DNA from: Symbiodinium natans
Lineage: Eukaryota > Sar > Dinophyceae > Suessiales > Symbiodiniaceae
Assembly: GCA_905221605.1 (NCBI GenBank)
Contig: CAJNDS010002268.1
Coordinates: 691,232 to 755,231, forward strand
Length of the DNA: 64,000 bases
Direction: 5' to 3'
The notes under the pieces are model-generated. The model did not search any database, was not told the origin of the DNA, and saw only the letters and a list, made by a program, of their open reading frames with translations. Of this stretch, positions 40,261 to 49,250 are shown one piece after another (the first letter of the stretch is position 1; every line of letters begins with the position of its first letter). The position numbers and the translations under genes are program-made.

Positions 40261-42560
40261 TGTCTGAAGACAGTGCTTCTGCCCCTAGCCATTGTCTACG
40301 CTGCATTGGTCCTTGCACTTGCGCCACACCGCTGCTGCATGTGGTGAGACGTTATGCCCTCCATCATTCCAGAGCTGGTCTTGCGGATAATTTGGGGTCT
40401 TTGGGATCGCTTGAGTCTCCGAGTTTAGCAGCACCAGGTACCCCGGGGCTGTTGGATGAGCCCGGCTCGCAGCCAGAGCCAGTAGAGCAAGGCCTCGTGG
40501 ATGCCTCAGGTCCTGCGTTGGACTTGTCGGACTTGCTTATCGGGGATGAAAGCTGTGGGGAAGGCCTTAGCGACTTTGAGGGCTTCGGAAGTCTTAGGGA
40601 AGGTTCTCCGGTGCCGAGAGAGCATTCTGTTCTTGGTGTTGGCACTGGTTTTTCACCGTCCGAAGAAGATGGGCATGCGGTGGTTCCTGAGTTCGAATTC
40701 TCCGGAAGTCCCAACTTTGTGGTGCCGACCCCGAAGCCAAGCCCATTGAAAGGTCGTCCAGACATCAGATCGGTTGTTGAGCAGGTCGGGCTCAGAGTCG
40801 TTGATCCCGCTTCCCACCTTCGGCTTCCTTGGGAGACTGGCATTTATAAGGGTCTTTTCGAAAATTTCCCTGCGCTGTCGGGGGTGCCATCCTTCACCGT
40901 TCCTCCGGCACCTTTTAGCCTGCAGATTGTGCCTTCGGAGCCCATGGGAAGTTCGCCCGCGAGGCCCGGACCTTCGGTGGCGCCATGCAAAGCTTTGCGT
41001 GCCTTCAGGTGCCATCATGACATTGCATATGAGGCCAGGATAGAGGCGGTTTTGGAGAAAAGTTGCCTTAAGCTTGTGGGGTTCCTGAACTCTTTGGAGC
41101 TTAACGCCAGACCACATGCGTGGCCTGCCGGTCATGATGACCAGTGCATCTATGTCAAGGCCTGCCTCGGCGTGAAGTCGCCATTCACTGTCGAGAAGCG
41201 TGCAAATTCATTGGTTCATCTCATGCGCTGGATGGTTGAGTACAAAGGGCTTCTTGTGAGCATCACCGAGGATGGGCTCTGGGATTACTTGTCATACTTG
41301 AAGGAACATGCTGCAGCGGCCTCCAAAGGACAGGCTTCCATATCAGGCATCCGTTTTGCGTTGCATGTTCTGGGAGTGTGTTTCTCCGAGCACGTGTTGA
41401 GTCGTCGATGCATTGGATTCGCCGAACAAATGGAGGCCTTGTCACGGGAGTCTTGCCAGGCATCTTCTTTGTTGCTTTCAGAGCTTCTGGCGTTGCACGG
41501 TATGTTGAAAAACAGTGCGCTGGAGCCTTGGGACCGAGCTTCCGTGGCGTTCTTGATCATCTGTGCGTATGCCAGAGCGCGAGCCAGCGACCTTGTGAGA
41601 GTCCAAAGGGTGTCGGCCGACACCGCAGATAAATTTGGGTTCCTTGAGATCATGCTCAAAACTCATAAAGGGGCTAGGAACCCTAAGCTTAAGTCCAAGC
41701 TCCTGCCCGTGATTGCTCCGTTGGTTGGGGTCGATGGATCCAACTGGTATCACGATGTCAAGGCTGCTCTGGAAGCAGTGGGCTTGTCGCTCGATGGCGA
41801 CATTAACGGCCCTTTGTTCCGTCCTCCTAGCGACGGTGCGGGAGGAGCTCCAGGTGTGCGTGAGCTTCGCGCTCATGAGGTGACTGCTTTGCTGCATTCT
41901 TTCCTTGGTCAGCCCGATGCGAATCGCCGGCTGTCTTCACACAGCCTCAAGGCAACCTTGCTTGACTGGACTTCAAAATTTGGCTTGCCTCCTCAGCAGC
42001 AGCATATCCTTGGACGCCACTGTGATGCTGTCAAGGGAAGTGCACCATTGTACTCGAGAGACCTGGTTTATGATGCCACGCGAGCTCTTCAGAGCGTCAT
42101 CATGGAGGTGCATCATGCCCGTTTCGTGCCCGATGCGCCGAGGTCCTTGAGGTATCCACAGAGTCTTGCTCAGTCTCATGTTGATGTGATTGAAGTCAAG
42201 GACGAGCCCGTTGGCGAAGCAGTGCCGATTCCCACGGTGGGCAAGGAGCCAGAACCTGCTGAGCATGATGCCAGCCCTGCTTCAAGCTCCGATGTGGAGT
42301 CCTCCTCTAGCAGTTCATCCAGCTCCGACAGCGATGCACCTGCATCCTGCAAGAAGTTCGCGCGACCGGACTGGCCTGAGGAGCTCACGCGTGTGCATAA
42401 GAAGACTCGTACCATGCATTTGGCTAAATCCTTTACAGGTGGAGGCACTGCAATCTTTGCATGCGGTCGAGCGGAATCTGATGCTTACGAGGCTGGATGC
42501 GCTTCTGGCCCAGGCAGGCGCTGTGAAGTTTGCGTTCGTCTTGGGGCTGATACGTCTTGA
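40260..42560 (+). CDS. tyrosine recombinase (phage-integrase fold) of the retroelement
   Basis: 766 residues; ATG at 40,260 overlaps the upstream stop. Catalytic positions by motif: R441 (ARASDLVRV), a lysine in KTHKG, H561-S-L-K564 (expected H-x-x-R, here K), H in LGRH near residue 586, and nucleophile Y598 in PLYSRD (codon at 42,051). Order and spacing fit DIRS/Crypton-type recombinases. The first 260 residues are low-complexity, rich in Pro/Ser/Gly, with an early CLRCIGPCTC cluster. The C terminus has an acidic-serine stretch (SSSSSSSSDSD) and a late Cys/basic region. It should join circular element DNA to a target with a short shared core. Confidence 0.8.
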   Translation: MSEDSASAPSHCLRCIGPCTCATPLLHVVRRYALHHSRAGLADNLGSLGSLESPSLAAPGTPGLLDEPGSQPEPVEQGLVDASGPALDLSDLLIGDESCGEGLSDFEGFGSLREGSPVPREHSVLGVGTGFSPSEEDGHAVVPEFEFSGSPNFVVPTPKPSPLKGRPDIRSVVEQVGLRVVDPASHLRLPWETGIYKGLFENFPALSGVPSFTVPPAPFSLQIVPSEPMGSSPARPGPSVAPCKALRAFRCHHDIAYEARIEAVLEKSCLKLVGFLNSLELNARPHAWPAGHDDQCIYVKACLGVKSPFTVEKRANSLVHLMRWMVEYKGLLVSITEDGLWDYLSYLKEHAAAASKGQASISGIRFALHVLGVCFSEHVLSRRCIGFAEQMEALSRESCQASSLLLSELLALHGMLKNSALEPWDRASVAFLIICAYARARASDLVRVQRVSADTADKFGFLEIMLKTHKGARNPKLKSKLLPVIAPLVGVDGSNWYHDVKAALEAVGLSLDGDINGPLFRPPSDGAGGAPGVRELRAHEVTALLHSFLGQPDANRRLSSHSLKATLLDWTSKFGLPPQQQHILGRHCDAVKGSAPLYSRDLVYDATRALQSVIMEVHHARFVPDAPRSLRYPQSLAQSHVDVIEVKDEPVGEAVPIPTVGKEPEPAEHDASPASSSDVESSSSSSSSSDSDAPASCKKFARPDWPEELTRVHKKTRTMHLAKSFTGGGTAIFACGRAESDAYEAGCASGPGRRCEVCVRLGADTS

Positions 42561-43355
42561 CATGGTTTCTGCAGGCCTCTTAGGGCAAAGCCCTTTTTGA
42601 CTTGGTGGTACAGACTTTTGCAAAAATCTGTCTGGCCAGCTGGCGGATGCGCTTGCTGCCTGTGCCTCGGCAACATGGCCGGCGGATGCGCTCGAACAAC
42701 ATGGCTGTCGGATGCGGTTTCGCCACACAGTGGCACTGCAGTCTATCGGTTGTGTTTGGTGGTTGCACCAGCCGGCGGATGCGCCGATCGGCCAGATTTT
42801 TCTTTTCGAGGGTAGCGCGGCGGATGCGCTTGCGCAATGCCTCGGCAACATGGCTGGCGGATGCGCCTCGACAACATGGCCATCGGATGTGCTGAGGCCA
42901 AATGCCTGGCCTTGCATTCCCTGAGTTGTGTTTGGTGGTTGCACCTGCCGGCGGATGCGCTGAGCTGTCAGACTTTTTCGAGCAGATGTTTTTGAAAGCT
43001 TCCGGCAGCTCCCACATCCCTTCGCCGCTGAAAAAGTTGGGCGTTCTGGAGACCTCATATGTGGGACACTAAGCAATATGCATGAGATGCTCTTGTTTTG
43101 TGGAAAATTTTTCCTCAAGCTAGATGCTGATGAGCCACCCGAACATCCATTTTGCCATTTTGCCGGAGCTGTATAATGTCCGGCAAAATACATTTTGGGG
43201 CACGCGTGGAGCTCGGGAGACAAGCTTTGCAGAGGGGTGTGGATGATTTGCTGCCTTGATGTTCTGCCTAAATCTGTCTATGCATGCTTCAGTCCTTTGC
43301 TGTCGAGCTCCAGCCTAGGCCGCCTTTTGGAAGAGCTGCGTGTTTTTTTTTGGCC
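42561..43355 (+). other. internal non-coding region with GCGGATGCGC motif cluster
   Basis: Between the recombinase and Gag. The word GGCGGATGCGC or a close variant occurs about eight times from 42,643 to 42,962, along with CAACATGGC and two copies of GTGTTTGGTGGTTGCACC. The remainder to 43,355 is unstructured; a promoter, UTR or intron for Gag could lie here. Confidence 0.7.
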
Positions 43356-44567
43356 ATGTCGAGTCTTCTGGACAGTGAAGCTCATTTTGAAAAGAGGGCC
43401 TCCGAAATCGGGATGAGTGGGGCCAGCTTGCAAGCTTTGCAGGCTCATGGGGTTGCAACCATGGGTAACATTGCACACATCATTGGGACTCCGGGCCAGC
43501 CCCTTGCAGATGCCGATGTTGAGGTTTGGATGAGATTGCATTTGCCCGCTGCGACCCTAGGTGATCAGGCCTCGCTCCGCCGCCTCATCTGGGAGGGAGG
43601 GGCATTGGCCACAGCTGAGCTCAAGGAGCAGTTAACCCACCCCGATAGTTCAGCCCAAAAGAAGGTTCCGGAAGCTGAACGCTCCCGGCGGATGGCGCAT
43701 CTGAGAGCTTCGTTGCCGGGTCTGGCTTTGGAAGGTCCCCTCGAGCCCTCTTTCAGCCTACTTGATAAAGCAGCTGCCATCGAGAGAGAAAATCAGCTTC
43801 GTTTTCTCAGCCCTGATGTTTGTGTCAGTCGGGCCTTCGAGGTCACGAATGCGCGACCCGACAAGAAGGTCCTCGAGCTTGATGATGCCAAAACGCTGTC
43901 TGTCTCCAGCCAGGCTGATGTGCCCGAGAGTCCGCCGTGCTCGGCCCTACAGCTGCAGGAAGCCCTTTTGAGGCGAGGCGTTGCTTTTGCTTTTGCACAG
44001 ATTGTATCCTTCACGTCCTATCAGAAGTATGTCACACTCCTCTTCCAGCATTTGGCCCGTGATCCGCCCCCTGATTACCAGAGGTGTTCGGTCAGTCAGT
44101 TAGCCAGGGCGGACCGTATGGTGTTTGAGCGTCTCATCGCTGCTGATGTCAAGCCCCGGCGCGATCCATCCGGCGTTTATGCCTTGGACACCAAGCTTTT
44201 GGAAGCTCTTGAAAGCTACCAGGTCAGCATGCTTTTGATGCCTTTGGCGGCTCAGCGTCCTGATCAGCGGGGGCTGAAGCGCCCAGCTGCTTCTGCGTCC
44301 TCGGGGCAATTCGGGCGTGCACGGCCTGGTTCCAAATGGGCCAAGGGCCGCGGCAGAGGGGTCCCTGCAGGCAAGGGCAAAGGTCGGATCCATGGGCCGG
44401 CCGTGCCCAAGGTGATCAGTGACTTGGGCGGGCATGCCAAGACTGACGATGGTAAGGAGCTTTGTTTCAACCACAACTTGGAAGGCTGCAAGAATCCGCA
44501 TTGTAAGCGCCTGCATGTTTGCGCCAAGTGCTTCAAGAGCACTCACACGATTCGGCAGTGCAATTGA
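43356..44567 (+). CDS. Gag-like nucleocapsid protein with CCCH and CCHC zinc fingers
   Basis: The frame opens at an ATG at 43,284; the ATG at 43,356 (MSSLLDSEAHF) is preferred because the 24 residues before it look non-coding. The body is helical and leucine-rich. Near the C terminus there is a basic Gly/Arg/Lys stretch (RGRGVPAGKGKGR), then a CCCH finger, C-x7-C-x4-C-x3-H, and right before the stop an exact retroviral zinc knuckle C-x2-C-x4-H-x4-C (CAKCFKSTHTIRQC). The stop is a TGA at 44,565-44,567, and the Pol ORF continues in the same frame. Role: packaging of element RNA. Confidence 0.85.
   Translation: MSSLLDSEAHFEKRASEIGMSGASLQALQAHGVATMGNIAHIIGTPGQPLADADVEVWMRLHLPAATLGDQASLRRLIWEGGALATAELKEQLTHPDSSAQKKVPEAERSRRMAHLRASLPGLALEGPLEPSFSLLDKAAAIERENQLRFLSPDVCVSRAFEVTNARPDKKVLELDDAKTLSVSSQADVPESPPCSALQLQEALLRRGVAFAFAQIVSFTSYQKYVTLLFQHLARDPPPDYQRCSVSQLARADRMVFERLIAADVKPRRDPSGVYALDTKLLEALESYQVSMLLMPLAAQRPDQRGLKRPAASASSGQFGRARPGSKWAKGRGRGVPAGKGKGRIHGPAVPKVISDLGGHAKTDDGKELCFNHNLEGCKNPHCKRLHVCAKCFKSTHTIRQCN
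44565..44567 (+). promoter_or_regulatory. in-frame UGA between Gag and Pol, candidate readthrough site
   Basis: Gag and Pol share one frame and are separated only by this TGA. The next in-frame ATG is at 44,778, just before the oxygenase-like core. The flanking codons are CAG TGC AAT TGA GAG CTT, and a GC-rich stretch follows at 44,585-44,625. Readthrough giving a Gag-Pol fusion is inferred by analogy with gammaretroviruses, which use a UAG; selenocysteine or a nonsense mutation are alternatives. Confidence 0.5.
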
Positions 44568-47500
44568 GAGCTTGGGGCGTCGGGGGTGCTGCTGCCGCGC
44601 CCTCCGGCGCCGGGCACTGAACCACGTTTTTCCACTGGTGAGGTCGTCTCCTCACGCATTTCTCCGGACAATGCCGAATCTCTTGCAGCCTCCTTTCTCC
44701 AACAGGGGGTCACAGAAGCCGATGTCTGCGCTTTGGTGCCCTATCTCAAGTCCGAGCGTCCTGCTCGGGGACAAGGCATGCCATCCGAGTTTAGCTTTAC
44801 AACGGGCGCGTACGTCCATGGGTCTTTGGTTGGCCTGAGGAACCATGCATCCACTTTTCCAAATGTCACGCGCTGTCTGTGTGACCTAGTCAAGCGTCGA
44901 GCCCCAGAAATCGAATTCTCTTCGATAGCCCTTTTTAAGGATCTTTGCACCCCTCCTCACCGTGACCTGAATAACAGTTCAGGTTTTCCCTCCTGCCTCA
45001 TTCCTTGCTCCAGCTTCGAAGGAGGCGAGCTGTGGATTGAAGATGAAGAAGGCACAGTGGCGTGCCCCGACCCCGCTGTTGCTACCAAAGGTCGTCTCCT
45101 CAGCCTCACGGGACCCACGCTTTTCGACCCACATCTGCTTCATGCGACCGCTCCTTGGGTTGGATCCCGGGTGGTGATTGCGGCCTTTGTCATAGCGCGC
45201 TTTGAGCTGCTCACGGCTTCCGACAGGTCAGCCCTGCAAAGCTTAGGCTTCCGCTGCCCCGCCCTGTCTACCGGCGACAAGGCCGGTCCGGCCCCCCCGC
45301 GTCCGCTGCGCAGCAATTTCCCGGTGGTTTTTGAGATCTTCTCTGGTTCTGCTCGCATCACAACGGCTTTGCGTTCTTTTTGGCCGCACTGTTTCGGCGT
45401 GGATTCTAGGCCTTCGTCCGAGGCTCGTTCTCATACTTTGGTGGCAGACCTCAGTTCGCCAGCCGGGCAGGACTTGCTGTGGCATTGGTTGCGTTGCCCA
45501 TATCTCGTGGGGTTGTGGATTGCTCCACCGTGTGGGACGGCCAGTCTCGCACGTTGCATCCCGGTGTACGATGCTGCCGGTAACGTTGTACCGTCGCCGC
45601 CTCCCTTGCGCGACTCGGCCCACCCAGACGGCCTGCCAGGCCTTGAAGGCCTTCATGCTGTGCGAGTTTGCCAAGCGAATATCTTGTATTCCTTGGTTCA
45701 GGAGCTGTGTGCTTTCGCTGACCAGGCGCAGATCATGGTGGCAGTGGAGAATCCTCGCGGCAGCCTCTTCTGGTCTACTTCATCCTGGCGCCGAGCTCAG
45801 CCCTACTGTCCCTTTTGGACTTGCTTCCAGAACTGTGCTTTCAAGGGTCGCAGGCCCAAATGGACAGCCATCGCCCACAACCACCCCTCCTTCACCGCCC
45901 TCGCCCGTACTTGTCCTGGTGCCAGTTGCGCTTCGCAACATTTGCCCTGGGGGCTCACCCCGTCCCACGCCTGGTCCACTAGTGAGGAGTGCGCTTATCC
46001 GCCTTTTCTTGCTGTCTGCGTGGCGCGTTGCTTTGCCCGGGCCGTTGAGGTCGCGCCGCCTTCTGAGCCGTCCATTGCGGCCATCCGCGCCCGCACTGGG
46101 TTGCAGCCCAAAGCATCTTCTTATGCCCCCCTGGTGCCGGAACACAAGCAAGTTGTTGTCTTGCGCGGTCCCTCCGTTCTGCTCGACGAACTGCCTGTCG
46201 AGCCCATGGCCCGCTTGAAGAAGGAGTGGGCGCCTCCGCCTTCTGTTGCCCCGGCCGGGGCCCTGCCCACAGGCTCACAGCTTTTGCGGTCTACTCCTCT
46301 TACGGTTAATATGGGGTTGCCTGACACTGACCAAGTCACCACAGGTGCCGCTTTGCAGCCCGAAGTTCCCCCGCAAGGTACCACCGAGGTTGCTTGGGGC
46401 ATTCCCTTTGAACCACAAGAGTTTGTGAGAGCCGCCGTGGCCAAGGGGCATCCTCGTACTTTCAGCGCTTTGCTGCCAAGTGTTTTGGAAGAGGCCATTG
46501 ACTTCAATGCAAGCCATACCTTGGCTGAGACTGCAGAGGTCAGGACTGGTTGGTTTAAGCACTGGTTGAATAGGATGGGGGCTTTAAAGGAGGAGGAGGC
46601 GGCTCTGAAGGCATCGATGCCTCCAGAGCGAGCAAAGGTGCTGGAGGGGAAGAACCTCCTGCTATGGCAGGAAATGTTACGTGCCAGCGGTTATCCGGAT
46701 CTGGGAGTCGTAGATCTGATGAAGGAAGGTGTCGATCTTGCAGGCCAGGTGCCAGCTTCTGGGCTTTTTGGACCTTGTTTCAAACCTGCCAAGCTGTCCC
46801 CCGCTGGTCTAGCACAGCAGACTCCCGAAGTTCGCCGGAAGACTCTCGTTGCTGCATCCAAGCCATCTGAGCATGATGCCGTCATATGCCAGAAGACAGC
46901 TGAGGAATATGAGAAGGGCTGGGTTTCAGGTCCGCTGGACCCCAGCTCGTTGCCCTCAGATGCAGTGATCAACAGGCGCTTCGCCATTCTTCAGAAGGAT
47001 CGGCCCAGGGTGATTGACGACTGCAGCGCTTCCCTTCTGAATGATACAGTGCAGAAGACCGAATCTCCCCAGCCTCAGAGTGTGGACTTGATCGCAGCCA
47101 TGGTTCTGGCAGCACTTCAGCGTTTGCCAGGCAAGGCCATGGTCGGGAAGTGCCTGGACTTGAAAGCTGCCTACAGACAGGTTCCTGTTTCAGCCGCTGG
47201 CCTGATGTTTGCCTTTGTTGCATACTTCTGCCCTGCAGAGGCCAAATGTGTGGTGAGGCAGATGTATGCGCTTCCGTTTGGTGCCAGCAGGGCTGTGTAT
47301 GGGTACCTTAGGATAGCGTATAGCTTGTGGTGGTTAGCAGTTAAGAACCTTAAGCTCATGATGACGCACTTTTTCGACGACTTCGTCAACATCTGTAGAT
47401 CCGAGGAGCAGGTCCACGTGGAAAGAGTCCTGCATGGTTTCTTTGCTCTGCTTGGCTGGAAAGTTTCGGAGGACAAGGACCATGGGTTCCAGGAAGAATT

Positions 47501-48341
47501 TACGGCTCTGGGGATATGGGTTTCCTTCAGCAGATTCCTTCACTCCGAGGTCTTGTTCTTCAACACTCCCAGCCGGATACAGGAAGTTTCGGCCTATCTG
47601 AACTCGCTCCTGGAGGTTAGAACGTCCACCAAGAAGGAACTGGAACGGATCAGGGGACGCATGCTTTTTGCTGGTGGCCAGCTGTTTGGAAGGTTGGGCC
47701 GAACTTGTGTTAAAGCTCTGCAGCAGGCAGAAGCCGACCCTCAGTGTGTGATCACCGACGCCATGGCTTCAGCCATAACCTTGTTCATTGACCTCCTCAG
47801 AAATGGCCCGCCTAGGATGATCTCCAATCTTTCCGCACAACCCTGCTACATCTTCACAGATGCGGCCTTTGATAGGGCTGGTGGTTCTAGCCGTTGTGGG
47901 TTGGGGGGAGTCCTCATAGGACCTGACGGGATGCCTCGTAGGTTCTTCTCGGTAGAACTTCACGAGTCCTTCCAGCGAGCCTTAGGCGTTGATGAATCCA
48001 GTACGATTATCTTTGAAGCCGAACTTTGTGCCGTAGTTTTGGCCTATGTCCTCTGGAGAGATGACATTTGTTCGCGACCCATCGTTTGCTACATAGATAA
48101 TAACGCCACAAGGGACGTCCTCATCAGTGGTTCCGCCCGCAACCAGGTAGGTGCCAGGTTGGCTCGGCTTCTCCTTACGGTGGAGACCTTGGCCAAAACC
48201 TTCAGTTGGTTCGCACGAGTGCCCAGTCCGTCGAACTTAGCCGACGAGCCTTCCAGGACCCTCATGTCTACCTTTCAATTTGAAGGCGTGGTTTTGGAAG
48301 CAGATTCTTGCCAACAAACCTTGGAGATGATTCTTGCTTGA
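44568..48341 (+). CDS. Pol: 2OG-Fe(II) oxygenase-like, C5-methyltransferase-like, RT and RNase H domains
   Basis: Numbering from 44,586. Residues 65-210: an oxygenase-like double-stranded beta helix with CTPPH125RD127LNN, FEGGELWIED and FDPHLLH186ATAPWVGSR195, i.e. H-x-D ... H ... R for iron and 2-oxoglutarate. Residues about 245-480: FEIFSGSARIT (motif I), WIAPPCGTAS (PC motif IV) and VAVENPRGS (ENV-like motif VI), the pattern of cytosine-C5 methyltransferases, though the target-recognition part is short. RT spans about 46,960-47,560, with DLKAAYRQVPV and HFFDDF at 47,367-47,384. RNase H at about 47,840-48,270 has FTDAAFD, FEAEL, YIDNNATRD and LADEPS. All catalytic residues are present and there is no internal stop. 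Base-modifying roles are inferred; a protein hydroxylase is an alternative for the first domain. Confidence 0.8.
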   Translation, partial: ELGASGVLLPRPPAPGTEPRFSTGEVVSSRISPDNAESLAASFLQQGVTEADVCALVPYLKSERPARGQGMPSEFSFTTGAYVHGSLVGLRNHASTFPNVTRCLCDLVKRRAPEIEFSSIALFKDLCTPPHRDLNNSSGFPSCLIPCSSFEGGELWIEDEEGTVACPDPAVATKGRLLSLTGPTLFDPHLLHATAPWVGSRVVIAAFVIARFELLTASDRSALQSLGFRCPALSTGDKAGPAPPRPLRSNFPVVFEIFSGSARITTALRSFWPHCFGVDSRPSSEARSHTLVADLSSPAGQDLLWHWLRCPYLVGLWIAPPCGTASLARCIPVYDAAGNVVPSPPPLRDSAHPDGLPGLEGLHAVRVCQANILYSLVQELCAFADQAQIMVAVENPRGSLFWSTSSWRRAQPYCPFWTCFQNCAFKGRRPKWTAIAHNHPSFTALARTCPGASCASQHLPWGLTPSHAWSTSEECAYPPFLAVCVARCFARAVEVAPPSEPSIAAIRARTGLQPKASSYAPLVPEHKQVVVLRGPSVLLDELPVEPMARLKKEWAPPPSVAPAGALPTGSQLLRSTPLTVNMGLPDTDQVTTGAALQPEVPPQGTTEVAWGIPFEPQEFVRAAVAKGHPRTFSALLPSVLEEAIDFNASHTLAETAEVRTGWFKHWLNRMGALKEEEAALKASMPPERAKVLEGKNLLLWQEMLRASGYPDLGVVDLMKEGVDLAGQVPASGLFGPCFKPAKLSPAGLAQQTPEVRRKTLVAASKPSEHDAVICQKTAEEYEKGWVSGPLDPSSLPSDAVINRRFAILQKDRPRVIDDCSASLLNDTVQKTESPQPQSVDLIAAMVLAALQRLPGKAMVGKCLDLKAAYRQVPVSAAGLMFAFVAYFCPAEAKCVVRQMYALPFGASRAVYGYLRIAYSLWWLAVKNLKLMMTHFFDDFVNICRSEEQVHVERVLHGFFALLGWKVSEDKDHGFQEEFTALGIWVSFSRFLHSEVLFFNTPSRIQEVSAYLNSLLEVRTSTKKELERIRGRMLFAGGQLFGRLGRTCVKALQQAEADPQCVITDAMASAITLFIDLLRNGPPRMISNLSAQPCYIFTDAAFDRAGGSSRCGLGGVLIGPDGMPRRFFSVELHESFQRALGVDESSTIIFEAELCAVVLAYVLWRDDICSRPIVCYIDNNATRDVLISGSARNQVGARLARLLLTVETLAKTFSWFARVPSPSNLADEPSRTLMSTFQFEGVVLEADSCQQTLEMILA

Positions 48342-48393
48342 TTGCGGAGATCCCTTCTTGTCTTGGGGCGTTAGTTTGGGTTTCGGTTAAGTT

Positions 48394-48657
48394 GGGGATT
48401 GGTGCATGCTTCCCAGTGTTATGTCTTTGCCGCCAGCTGCAAAGGGGCCCGTGTGCCCAGCTTCACAGGTTGCCCAAGGTATAAGGTGAGGCTTTGTGTG
48501 CACCGACTCCCACAGTCTCCACGTGAGAGAAAGAAGAAGCGAGTGCAGTGCTTTTATGCATAGTGATGACATGCTTGGGGATCCTTTTGGGAGAGTCTTA
48601 TGCACTTCGAGTTTTGCTGTTTTCCCTTTTCCGGGTTTCTTTGGCTCCAGACTTTAA
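48394..48657 (+). repeat. terminal sequence B, copy 1
   Basis: Starts GGGGATTGGTGCATGCTTCC and ends CTCCAGACTTTAA. I see no difference from 49,251-49,514. It abuts the second A copy with no spacer. Confidence 0.95.
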
Positions 48658-48935
48658 GCTAACGGTCAACGGGTTGATAGTGCATTAAAGTCTGAGCCTA
48701 GAGAAAAACCCCTTTGTGTTTCTTTGCTAGCTCGCCTGAGCTTTGGGAAAAGGGAAAACTTTCCTTCATTGGCCTTTTGCACTCATTTTCCAGTCTCTGA
48801 CACCATTGCTTGCGCATGTTCACCGGTTCAAGTGCCTTGTGAACGATGAGCATCTGCAAGTTCTTGGAGCTGCAAAATGTTTTGCATCAAGCTTTGGACA
48901 CTAGACTCAAGCTTCTGCAATGTGTCAAAATTTCT
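48658..48935 (+). repeat. terminal sequence A, copy 2
   Basis: 278 bases, about two differences from 39,657-39,934 (one C/A and one G/A). Confidence 0.95.
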
Positions 48936-49250
48936 CCCGCCCTGCCCACCCTGTGTCGGGTCGCCTGGCTTCCCTCTTGTGCTCGTCCTACCGAGTGTCT
49001 TGAGTAAGCCAGTTGGTCGCGGTTGTGACGGCCATGTTCCCACCTGCCCGCCCTTCCTCTGGCAAGCTTCACACGCGTGCTCGCCTCTGCGCGCCTTTCT
49101 CAGAATGTCCTGCGTTCGCTCATGTTCACCAACATTGGAGCGCCTACCGGCTTGTGCCTTGCGTTCGCTCATGTTTGCCATACACCGAGCTCTGACTGTT
49201 AACGATGCAAACTCTTGCAATGCTTGAGGGGATCAGCTTGTGCCTCCCAA

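Larger units (their letters stand above)
39657..48657 (+). mobile_element. tyrosine-recombinase retroelement with Gag, 2OG-oxygenase-like, MTase-like, RT and RNase H domains
   Basis: Left end sequence A (39,657-39,934) and right end sequence B (48,394-48,657) bound a 9,001-base unit with four + strand ORFs that all look intact. A recurs at 48,658 and B at 49,251, which fixes both ends. There is no LTR. The presence of a tyrosine recombinase and an RT/RNase H places it with DIRS/Ngaro/PAT-type elements. The recombinase is at the 5' side, unlike the usual gag-RT-YR order. A1 and A2 differ at only about two bases and B1 and B2 look identical, so the insertion is young. Confidence 0.85.

Noticed and set aside
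39657-48935. A1 and A2 as the two LTRs of an LTR retrotransposon
   Set aside because: A2 is not at the right end: B1 precedes it and B2 follows, and the element encodes a tyrosine recombinase, not a DDE integrase.
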